Shown here: positions 1 to 7,139 of the stretch, piece by piece | How the letters are laid out: each line of letters begins with the position of its first letter | How positions within the stretch are numbered: position 1 is the stretch's first letter | Assembly (NCBI GenBank): GCA_002722845.1 | Contig: PBND01000038.1 | Location: 1 to 55,969 of the forward strand | DNA from: Myxococcales bacterium | GTDB lineage: Bacteria > Myxococcota > UBA4151 | Direction of reading: 5' to 3' | Length of the DNA: 55,969 bases | The notes under the pieces: model-generated | Databases searched by the model: none | What the model saw: the letters and a program-made list of their open reading frames with translations, nothing else | What the model was told of the DNA's origin: nothing | Translations under genes and position numbers: made by a program

Positions 1-785
1 AGTACCAACTAGGGGCCCTGGCCGAGAGCGGCTTCTCCCCCTTGGCCCGAACCACTCGGTTCATGCTGACCGAAGAAGCCCATCACCTCTTCGTGGGACA
101 AACCGGCGTCGAGCGCGTCATTCGTCGAACTGCCGAGCTCATGGCCGGCGATGACGACGCCAACGTCCGCCCCCTCGGCGGCATCCCCCTCGATCTCATT
201 CAGCGTTATATCAACCGTTGGTACAGCCTCTCCCTCGATCTCTTTGGCAGTGAGGTGAGCTCGAACGCCGCCACCTTCTTCGCCCAAAGTTTAAAAGCCC
301 GCTGGGATGAAAGCCGTAAGCATGATGATCACCAAGCCCTCGACGCCGGCCGAGCCATCCCTGTGGTGCGCAACGGCATGTTGATCAACGAAGAGGTCCC
401 TCTACGCAAAGCCATGAATGAAAGCCTTCGGGACAGCTACATCGCAGACTGCGAGAAAGCCTTGGCGAAATGGAACCGGGAGTTGAAAAAAGCAGGACTC
501 AATTACCGCTTTAGCCTGCCGAACCGCCGCTTTCATCGCCATCAAGGTGAGTACGCAGACCACTTTTTCTCGCCAGAAGGCGACTTAATGGATGAGACCG
601 AGTGGCGGGCCCGGGAAGATGAGTGGATCGCCACGCCCGATGACCGGGCTTATGTCGCGAGTCTCATGGAGTGCGTCACCGAGCCGGGGCAATTTGCCAA
701 CTGGATCGCACCGCCCAAGCGAGGGATCAACAACCAGGATCTGGATTTTGCCTACGTGAAGTTCACCGGGCACGAGCGGAGCTAG
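1..785 (+). CDS. boxB: Benzoyl-CoA 2,3-epoxidase oxygenase subunit BoxB (5' partial)
   Basis: This is the C-terminal part of the diiron oxygenase of aerobic benzoyl-CoA degradation. With the reductase BoxA it turns benzoyl-CoA, O2 and NADPH into 2,3-epoxybenzoyl-CoA in the cytoplasm. The frame is open from base 3 (reading YQLGALAESGFSPLARTTRF) with no start in view, so the gene begins before the window; the TTG at 42 and the ATG at 63 lie inside conserved sequence and are not real starts. The EEAHH segment carries an ExxH pair expected to be the last iron ligands. The conserved end FANWIAPPKRGINNQD is intact. About 260 of the usual roughly 470 residues are visible. It meets the minus-strand operon tail to tail with a 12-base gap. 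boxA and boxC, if present, lie upstream of the window. Family assignment is confident from memory of BoxB sequences. Confidence 0.9.
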   Translation, partial: YQLGALAESGFSPLARTTRFMLTEEAHHLFVGQTGVERVIRRTAELMAGDDDANVRPLGGIPLDLIQRYINRWYSLSLDLFGSEVSSNAATFFAQSLKARWDESRKHDDHQALDAGRAIPVVRNGMLINEEVPLRKAMNESLRDSYIADCEKALAKWNRELKKAGLNYRFSLPNRRFHRHQGEYADHFFSPEGDLMDETEWRAREDEWIATPDDRAYVASLMECVTEPGQFANWIAPPKRGINNQDLDFAYVKFTGHERS

Positions 786-797
786 CCCCCGGGGCCC

Positions 798-2468
798 TTA
801 CTCTTCAGGCGTCGGATCGCCACCTCGCGCACAGCGAAAGCCCACATCGTTGCGGGGGGTTGCTGGGTTGCCATTATCCCGCTTCCAAGCGGTGCCGATT
901 TTACCTCGAATCACCCGGTTGCTGCCGCTGGCTTCGTAGACGGGGTTTTGAGTTTCCGCCCCCCGAGCGCTGTAGGTCGAGGAGCTGTACAAATCGGCCA
1001 CCCACTCCCGGACATTGCCGATGAGATCACAGAGACCGGGCTGATGGATGCTGTTCCCGTCAGGACGGGTGCAGGGTTCGAACCACTGATAAATATTATC
1101 CTGCCGGGGCACACAGGCCTCCGGATTGGCTTCACCGCTGCGACTGGTCTTTGCCACCCGCTCACAATCGGGCACCGGTTGGTCACCCCAGGGGTAGCTT
1201 AGCCCCAAGGTCCCACCGCGGGCGGCAAACTCCCACTCGGACTCCGTCGGCAAGCGTTTACCAAAGTAACGACAGTAAGCCTGGGCCTCATCGTAGGTCA
1301 CCCGAACGATGGGTTGGTCCTCTCGGTGGTCCGGGGACTCAGACCAACCTTCGGGCGCTGCAAGCCCTTCGGCCGCCGCCAAATACTGACGATATCGACG
1401 CCGAGTCACTTCCTTGCGCGACAAGAAATAGGTGCTCAGGCAGACTCGATGGGCCGGCGTATCATTACCACTTCCAGTGGGTGATCCCTGATCAAAACAG
1501 CCCCCTTCGAGGGCAACTTCTGTCAGATCCTGACGGCAGTCTGCGCTGCAATCATCACCGCCGAAGCGATTCCCATCATCACAAGCCTCCGCCGGGACCT
1601 CTAGAATCCCATCGCCACAATTCGCACGCAACTCCGAGCAGTCCGCAGAGCAGCCATCGTCATCGTCGGTGTTGCCGTCGTCACAGGCCTCATAACCCTC
1701 GCTACCTGGCTCAAGGTCCTGCCTTAGGAAGCCATCACCACAACGGGCTGAGTGACATCCCTCCGTACAGGCATCGAGATTATCCAAGTTACCGTCGTCG
1801 CAGGACTCGTAGCCTTCATCCTCCGGATCGAGGTCTAGCCGATGAAAACCATCGCCACAGGCTGCCGCCCGGCAATCATCGAGGCAGTTGTCAGTGTTGT
1901 CATCGTTACCATCATCGCAGGCCTCATAACCCCGCTCGCCGGGATCCCGATCGGCCCGAAGGAGCCCGTCACCACATCGAGGGGGCTCGCAACGGCTTGT
2001 GCAGCCGTCTTCTTCATCGTCATTGCCATCATCGCAACGCTCAAAGCCCGGCTCACCCTCGGGGACATCCTGTCGAACCACCTGGTCGCCGCAGGCCGCG
2101 CGCCGGCAACTGATACAAGAATCCTCACTGATCTCGTTGCCGTCGTCGCAGGCTTCACCTTCGGTGACGACCCCATCGCCACAGCGCCCAAAAGAACAGG
2201 AGCTGCAGCGAACGCCATCGAGTTCCTCACCGATTTCACAGGCTTCAAATCCCGGCTCGCCGGGGAGACGATCAATGCGCAAAACCCCATCGCCACAACG
2301 GGCGGTGTGACAGGTGTTCGTGCAATCATCAGTCGCGTCCGCATTACCATCGTCGCACTCCTCGCCGGGATCGACGACCCCATCGAGATTGCAATTCGAC
2401 AGTTCCCGAGCGGGCTCACAGGCCTGGAAACAGAGCAACAGCACAAGGGGGACAAGAAGACGTTTCAC
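798..2468 (-). CDS. Lipoprotein with eight DUF4215 Cys-rich repeats and an FGE-sulfatase domain
   Basis: Secreted lipoprotein of 556 residues. The N-terminus has a signal peptide with a lipobox-like FQAC (Cys17). Residues about 25-315 hold around eight Myxococcus cysteine-rich repeats (DUF4215 type), each built on CGDG and ECDDGN/ACDDGN motifs. Residues about 325-550 form a formylglycine-generating-enzyme/SUMF1-like C-type-lectin fold, seen in RLPTESEWEFAARGG, YPWGD, NVREWV and the final VGFRCAR. Such domains include true FGE enzymes but also many binding or enzyme-partner proteins; nothing here proves catalysis. The start is GTG, giving a GTGA overlap with the PEGA gene before it, so the two are probably translationally coupled. 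It is the last gene of the seven-gene minus-strand operon. A surface-exposed, disulfide-rich, calcium-rich repeat protein is my inference from the many Asp residues. Confidence 0.85.
   Translation of the reverse strand: MKRLLVPLVLLLCFQACEPARELSNCNLDGVVDPGEECDDGNADATDDCTNTCHTARCGDGVLRIDRLPGEPGFEACEIGEELDGVRCSSCSFGRCGDGVVTEGEACDDGNEISEDSCISCRRAACGDQVVRQDVPEGEPGFERCDDGNDDEEDGCTSRCEPPRCGDGLLRADRDPGERGYEACDDGNDDNTDNCLDDCRAAACGDGFHRLDLDPEDEGYESCDDGNLDNLDACTEGCHSARCGDGFLRQDLEPGSEGYEACDDGNTDDDDGCSADCSELRANCGDGILEVPAEACDDGNRFGGDDCSADCRQDLTEVALEGGCFDQGSPTGSGNDTPAHRVCLSTYFLSRKEVTRRRYRQYLAAAEGLAAPEGWSESPDHREDQPIVRVTYDEAQAYCRYFGKRLPTESEWEFAARGGTLGLSYPWGDQPVPDCERVAKTSRSGEANPEACVPRQDNIYQWFEPCTRPDGNSIHQPGLCDLIGNVREWVADLYSSSTYSARGAETQNPVYEASGSNRVIRGKIGTAWKRDNGNPATPRNDVGFRCARGGDPTPEE
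1524..2400 (-). repeat. Tandem coding repeats for DUF4215 Cys-rich modules
   Basis: The part of the FGE-lipoprotein gene coding for residues about 24-315 is a tandem array of roughly eight degenerate units of about 90-120 bases. Each codes for a CGDG...ECDDGN...C...C module. The units differ enough at base level that this is an old protein-repeat array, not a simple DNA repeat, and spacing between units is not constant. Confidence 0.7.
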
Positions 2469-5020
2469 AAGTCACCCCAGGGAAAGCGGTAGAGGTAAGT
2501 GCCCACGCCAACCACGCCAAGCAGCCCCGCCAAACCGGATGCGCTCATCAACCCCTGGCCCATTCGATCCTGATTTCTTCCACGATCGATGAAATCGAGG
2601 GCTGCGTCCCGATCGGTCACACCGTTGGCTTGGTCGTAGAGGCTGGGCGCCGAGGCTCTCAACGCCTGCCCGCCCATGTAGGAGCCCGCACCAACCGCAA
2701 CCATGCCTAAGCCCCCAAAGAGCAAAAGGCGCCCCTTCGGCACCCGGTCGTAAAAGGGGGCGTTGACCAAACTCAAAGGCCGCATTGGCTTGAGGCTAAG
2801 CACCGTCTCTTCACCATCCTTAACTTCCACTTCAGCACTGCGTTCGGTCCAGCCCTCTCTCTTGGCGGTCACATCATAAAATCCATAAGGAAGATCATCG
2901 ATTTCGAGGGGGCTACGCCCCATGGCCTTCCCCCCCACATAAATCGTGGCACCGGGCGGCTCGACCTGAACGCGCAGCAAACCCCGTCGTTTCAGCGGCG
3001 GCGGGCTGATGGTGACGACCTCGTTCTCGCCAACGCCCAAGCGCCGCCCATAAGGGTCGTAACCTTTCAGTTTGATCTCAAGAACGTAAATTCCCGTAGG
3101 AAGATCCTTCTTCTCAAAAGGGGTCGTGCCGATCTCTTTGCCATCGAGATAGACCATGGCGCCGCTTGGGCGACTGCTCACCTTGAGCCCGCCAACGGAG
3201 AAAACAAATTTTGGGTGGATCTCCACAAGGTCCTGGTCCGCAACCACCACCTCGGTCCGATATCCCTTCATCGAATGGGCGTCTGGACGCACCTCAATCA
3301 CGTGCTTACCCGGCTCGATCGCCACCTCTGCAGGCACCCGTGCGACCACTTTGCCGTCCACGACCAAGCGCCCAGGGTGGCCGGGATCATGAACTTTGAG
3401 GCGAGTAGCAATGGCCTTCAACTCACCGCAATTGAAGGGCCAGTTCTGCCCTCGACTGAGACGAACCCACCGCTTCACCGGCTTATAAAAAGGTGCTGAA
3501 CATGTCACCTCGGTGCGACCGGGGGGGAGGGCGAGAATGCCTTCGCCCTCCCGTAATTTCACCTTCCGCCCTCGACCACTCACGGTCAGGTCTTTCGGGT
3601 AGCCTTTGACCTGCAGGTAGCCGAACCGCTTTTTCAGCGGCAACCAGACGGAGGCGGTCTGGTGCTCGACCACCTTCACTCGACGAACCGGTGATTCAAA
3701 ACGATCATCCTGAATCTGAACCCGATGGGTCCCCGAAGTCACCTCATCAATCGTGATCGGCGTTTTGCCCACCGGATCACCATCGAGAAGGACGCCGGCC
3801 CCGGCCGGCTTGGTTTGCACCTTAATCCGACCGTACCTGGGCAGCATACTGGCTTCGATCCGCATCACCTTGCCGGCTTGGCAGATCACATCGCTGCGCT
3901 TGAGCCGATAATAGAGGGGATGGCGAATCACGACCTTATGACTGCCCACTGGGCATTGATCGTAGGTCAGCGGGTTCTCGCCGATCCATTCGCCATCGAG
4001 ATAAACGTCCGCCCCTGGCTTGGCTTTCACCTTCACCACCAACCGGCCCACTCGTCGCCGCTTCGCCTGGGGCCCTTGATCGCTTGCTTCCTTGAGGGCT
4101 TTGCCCACTTGCTCCGCACTCCCCGATAGACTGGGCTCCAACTTGAGGCGGACCGTACTGGCGGGACCGAGGTCCACCTTCACTTCGTCGGCCTTCAAGC
4201 CCTCGATCTCGGCTTTGAGTTGGTAGCTCTTGCCCCCCGGCATTTCGATGCGAGTCATGTTGTGTTCTTCGATCTCACCGCGCACCACACCATCGACCGA
4301 GATGAATGCGCCGTGAGGGGCTTCAACAATCAACGCAGAGTCGGCCACGGGTGCCGACCCATCGGGCAGCCGGGGCGGCGGCAAAGACCAGACACCCAAG
4401 CGAACCAAGCGGGCGATTTGACTCCGGGCCACTTGGACCGCAGTCGTCCCACCCTCCTGAGCGCTGTAGGTTGCTTCCACCGGCTGATAGGCCCGTCGAT
4501 GCTCCACGGAATGAGCCACCACTCGAACCGTGACAGCGCCTCCGGCTGCCTCGAGGACAGAGACCCGAAGGAAATGGGGGAGTTCGGTGTTGGCGAGGGC
4601 CTCATAAAGACAGCCGTCGTCCCGGCAGATCTTTGCATAACTATGGAGCTCCTCTGCCTCCAACTCCAAGTCCTTGAGCGTACGAACCCGGAAAGAGCCC
4701 TCTCTACGAGAGGCATTCTTGATGGCGAAAAAGAAGCTGATTTGTCGGTCGCGACCTAACTTGAGTTTGGGGTCGAAATGGATGGGCAACAACAAGAGCT
4801 TGGGCGCTTTCGCCTCCACCGCCTTCCGAGTTGCGTTCTTATCCTCTTCCTTGGCGAGTGCTTCACTCGTCTCCTCTTCGATGGCGACTTGCTCCGGGAC
4901 TTCGCCCGCGCCGAGCTCGGGCTCACTTTCCGACCCATAAGCGCCCGTTGGGGCGAGCAGCAAAAGGAGGGCGAGCCCACCGGCAGAACGTCGACTAGCG
5001 CGCAAGAAGGATGAGACCAT
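2465..5020 (-). CDS. PEGA-repeat envelope protein with two C-terminal membrane segments
   Basis: A protein of 851 residues if it starts at the ATG at 5020, which I prefer because it opens directly into a signal peptide (MVSSFLRASRRSAGGLALLL) and limits the overlap with the preceding gene to 26 bases; the frame is open up to 5167. After an acidic linker there is a domain of unknown type. Then come at least five PEGA-like modules, each recognisable by a PxGAxVYLDG core, a G-TP/SP-motif and a GxYxLEI-type strand, for example GATIYVGGKAMGRSPLEIDD and GAMVYLDGKEIGTTPFEKKD. Two hydrophobic segments close the protein (GLGMVAVGAGSYMGG and ASGLAGLLGVVGVGTYL). PEGA domains are common in surface and cell-wall-linked proteins of this group; no enzyme function is visible. 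It overlaps the downstream FGE-lipoprotein gene by 4 bases (GTGA). Confidence 0.85.
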   Translation of the reverse strand: MVSSFLRASRRSAGGLALLLLLAPTGAYGSESEPELGAGEVPEQVAIEEETSEALAKEEDKNATRKAVEAKAPKLLLLPIHFDPKLKLGRDRQISFFFAIKNASRREGSFRVRTLKDLELEAEELHSYAKICRDDGCLYEALANTELPHFLRVSVLEAAGGAVTVRVVAHSVEHRRAYQPVEATYSAQEGGTTAVQVARSQIARLVRLGVWSLPPPRLPDGSAPVADSALIVEAPHGAFISVDGVVRGEIEEHNMTRIEMPGGKSYQLKAEIEGLKADEVKVDLGPASTVRLKLEPSLSGSAEQVGKALKEASDQGPQAKRRRVGRLVVKVKAKPGADVYLDGEWIGENPLTYDQCPVGSHKVVIRHPLYYRLKRSDVICQAGKVMRIEASMLPRYGRIKVQTKPAGAGVLLDGDPVGKTPITIDEVTSGTHRVQIQDDRFESPVRRVKVVEHQTASVWLPLKKRFGYLQVKGYPKDLTVSGRGRKVKLREGEGILALPPGRTEVTCSAPFYKPVKRWVRLSRGQNWPFNCGELKAIATRLKVHDPGHPGRLVVDGKVVARVPAEVAIEPGKHVIEVRPDAHSMKGYRTEVVVADQDLVEIHPKFVFSVGGLKVSSRPSGAMVYLDGKEIGTTPFEKKDLPTGIYVLEIKLKGYDPYGRRLGVGENEVVTISPPPLKRRGLLRVQVEPPGATIYVGGKAMGRSPLEIDDLPYGFYDVTAKREGWTERSAEVEVKDGEETVLSLKPMRPLSLVNAPFYDRVPKGRLLLFGGLGMVAVGAGSYMGGQALRASAPSLYDQANGVTDRDAALDFIDRGRNQDRMGQGLMSASGLAGLLGVVGVGTYLYRFPWGDL

Positions 5021-7085
5021 TGTCCGGTAGATCATCAGCAAGATGGAACCTGTACGTCGAGAACCATGCCGTATCCTCCGCGCGAGCAACCCGATTGGCA
5101 AATCCGTAGCCACCTTCGTAGGGATCTTCGGCCCCAAGGAGGGTCGAGGTTTCGCCAAACTGGTCATCCCCCGGGTTGCGTTGAGCCATCAAAACATCCT
5201 GAAAACTCGCGTCCTGCCAGTACAGTGTCAGCGTGCCATCGGGGGCCAAATCCAGGGCAGGCTCCGCCATCACGTGCTGCTCCGAAAAACCATCACGCTG
5301 GCGAAATCCATTATCCACAACTTCCTCGTGGATGATCTCTCCCCGCCCGTTCACCTGGGCGTAGATGAGCGTTTCATCCCGGAGAAACGCAAGGTGTCGG
5401 GTCCCACCGAGAGCCGCCATCGTGACAAAGTCGCCACCCTCAAGGCCCGCTGGTCTCGGCGTATCGCCAAGGGTCCAGAGCATGACCTGATCGGCGACGG
5501 GATCGTGCCAGACGGCTTCTAGCGACTGCCCAATCCGCACGATCCTATTGTGCGCATTCGCCACAACAGGCTCGAGACGAGGGGGGTCAAAGACCCGTTC
5601 CATGCAGAGCCCTTCGCTACAAAACTCGGTCTCTGCACAGAGGGGGTCGCAATCCTGAGTGGTCGGGTAGCATCGCCCCCCAGGATCGCCGCACAGGGTG
5701 CCAACCGGGCAACCCCCCTGGCAGGCATAACCCTCGAGGGGCTCGGCGATCTCGCTCGGTGCAGAGACCGCAAAGTCAGCGCGGCTCGAAGGGGCCGCAT
5801 CTTGACCTCGATAGGCAACCATCCGGGCTTCAAGCCCCCGACCGAGGTCAACCTGGTGCTTAGCGCTCACAATCCACGGCCATTGGCCTTCATCCAACTC
5901 GATATCACTGAAGTAGGCCCCATCCCCATCGTCGTCCAACTCCACCCGATAGAAGCGATTACGACCCGCTCGGTTGAGACATTGACCCCGGATACAGGCT
6001 TCGGAAGGGAAACAGTTCCCGTCGCAAGTTGCCTCGGGCTGACGGCAGCGGCCATCGGATGCACAGATCGCCCCTTCATCGCAACCAAGCCCGCAGAGCG
6101 ACCGAGCATAGATCAGCCCCCCCTCATCCACGTGCTGATAGACAAGGTGTATCGTCTGGTCTCGGCCGATGGTGATGGCCGGGTAGCGACCAACATCCTC
6201 ACCTGGCGCCGAGATACCGGCTCGGGGACCGCTCGGCCCGCCAGTGACCGTCTCTTCGGTGGGCGGCGGAACCCCATCGATGAACTGCCAGTGCATGGAA
6301 TCACTGTCGCCAACACCGATGAGCAAATCGCCGTAATGGCTGTTGTAGGCTGCGATCACCGCCTGGCCACCAGCGGTTGCAATATCGGAGTGGATCCCGA
6401 AGTCCCCCATGGGCAGGTGGGGTCGTTCGACGCATTCACAAACTTCATCGGCTGTCAGGCAGCGACCGATCGACCAGGCTCCAGGGTCGACCTGGTTGGC
6501 TTCAAAGCCAAGACCACAGGTCGTGGATGCACAGGCCTCTGGGGGCTCGATGCATTGACCATACTGTTCGTTACCGTCCTCCCCACAGCACACCTGGCCC
6601 GAGGGACATTCGCCGCCACAGGGGTTGCGGCAGCGACAACCGCGAGCAACACAGACTGGGATCAATCCATCGGGCACCTCGGCAAAGCGTTCCGCACATT
6701 CCGAGTCCAGTTCACAGGTAAAATCGACACAACGGCGCCATCCCGACTCTTCATCCACCGCACAGACCTCAAGTTGGCTGGCACCATCCTGGCAGCTTTG
6801 CGCACAATCTTGGTCCTGGTCGCACTGCGGCGGAATACAGAGTCCCGAACGAGAACATCGACTCCCATCAGGACAATCTTCCCGGCCGGCACAGCGCTCA
6901 CAATCTTCTTCGATAACACCTTTAAGGCAGGTCCTCTTGCCCGGCCGACAGGCCCCATTGTCGCAGATGAGTCCCGAATCGCATTCGCTGTCGTCGAGAC
7001 AGACGCGAGTGATGCGCTCTTCCTCACACTGACAGCCCGCCAAAGCGATGAAGACCATCAGCGATGTGCGAACAATTCGACCCAT
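4995..7085 (-). CDS. Cys-rich lipoprotein with repeated small disulfide modules
   Basis: Lipoprotein of 696 residues. The signal peptide ends in the lipobox LAGC (Cys18) and is followed at once by CEEERITRVCLDDSECDSG, the first of several small modules of the pattern CxxDxxCxxGxxCxxxxC that also occur around residues 60-90, 340-370 and 460-490. The long stretches between the modules repeat phrases such as AITIGRDQTIHLVYQHVDEG and EPALDLAPDGTLTLYWQDAS, which resemble beta-propeller blades as found in surface proteins of this group. No enzyme motif is seen. The ATG at 7085 is the natural start. It sits 54 bases after the S8 protease gene and runs 26 bases into the PEGA gene, so co-expression is likely. 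The function is unknown; ligand or surface binding is a guess. Confidence 0.8.
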   Translation of the reverse strand: MGRIVRTSLMVFIALAGCQCEEERITRVCLDDSECDSGLICDNGACRPGKRTCLKGVIEEDCERCAGREDCPDGSRCSRSGLCIPPQCDQDQDCAQSCQDGASQLEVCAVDEESGWRRCVDFTCELDSECAERFAEVPDGLIPVCVARGCRCRNPCGGECPSGQVCCGEDGNEQYGQCIEPPEACASTTCGLGFEANQVDPGAWSIGRCLTADEVCECVERPHLPMGDFGIHSDIATAGGQAVIAAYNSHYGDLLIGVGDSDSMHWQFIDGVPPPTEETVTGGPSGPRAGISAPGEDVGRYPAITIGRDQTIHLVYQHVDEGGLIYARSLCGLGCDEGAICASDGRCRQPEATCDGNCFPSEACIRGQCLNRAGRNRFYRVELDDDGDGAYFSDIELDEGQWPWIVSAKHQVDLGRGLEARMVAYRGQDAAPSSRADFAVSAPSEIAEPLEGYACQGGCPVGTLCGDPGGRCYPTTQDCDPLCAETEFCSEGLCMERVFDPPRLEPVVANAHNRIVRIGQSLEAVWHDPVADQVMLWTLGDTPRPAGLEGGDFVTMAALGGTRHLAFLRDETLIYAQVNGRGEIIHEEVVDNGFRQRDGFSEQHVMAEPALDLAPDGTLTLYWQDASFQDVLMAQRNPGDDQFGETSTLLGAEDPYEGGYGFANRVARAEDTAWFSTYRFHLADDLPDNGLILLAR

Positions 7086-7139
7086 TTCACTTCCGAAACA
7101 CCGCAGTGGCGGCAGTGTAGCCTGGATTGCCTTCTTCTG

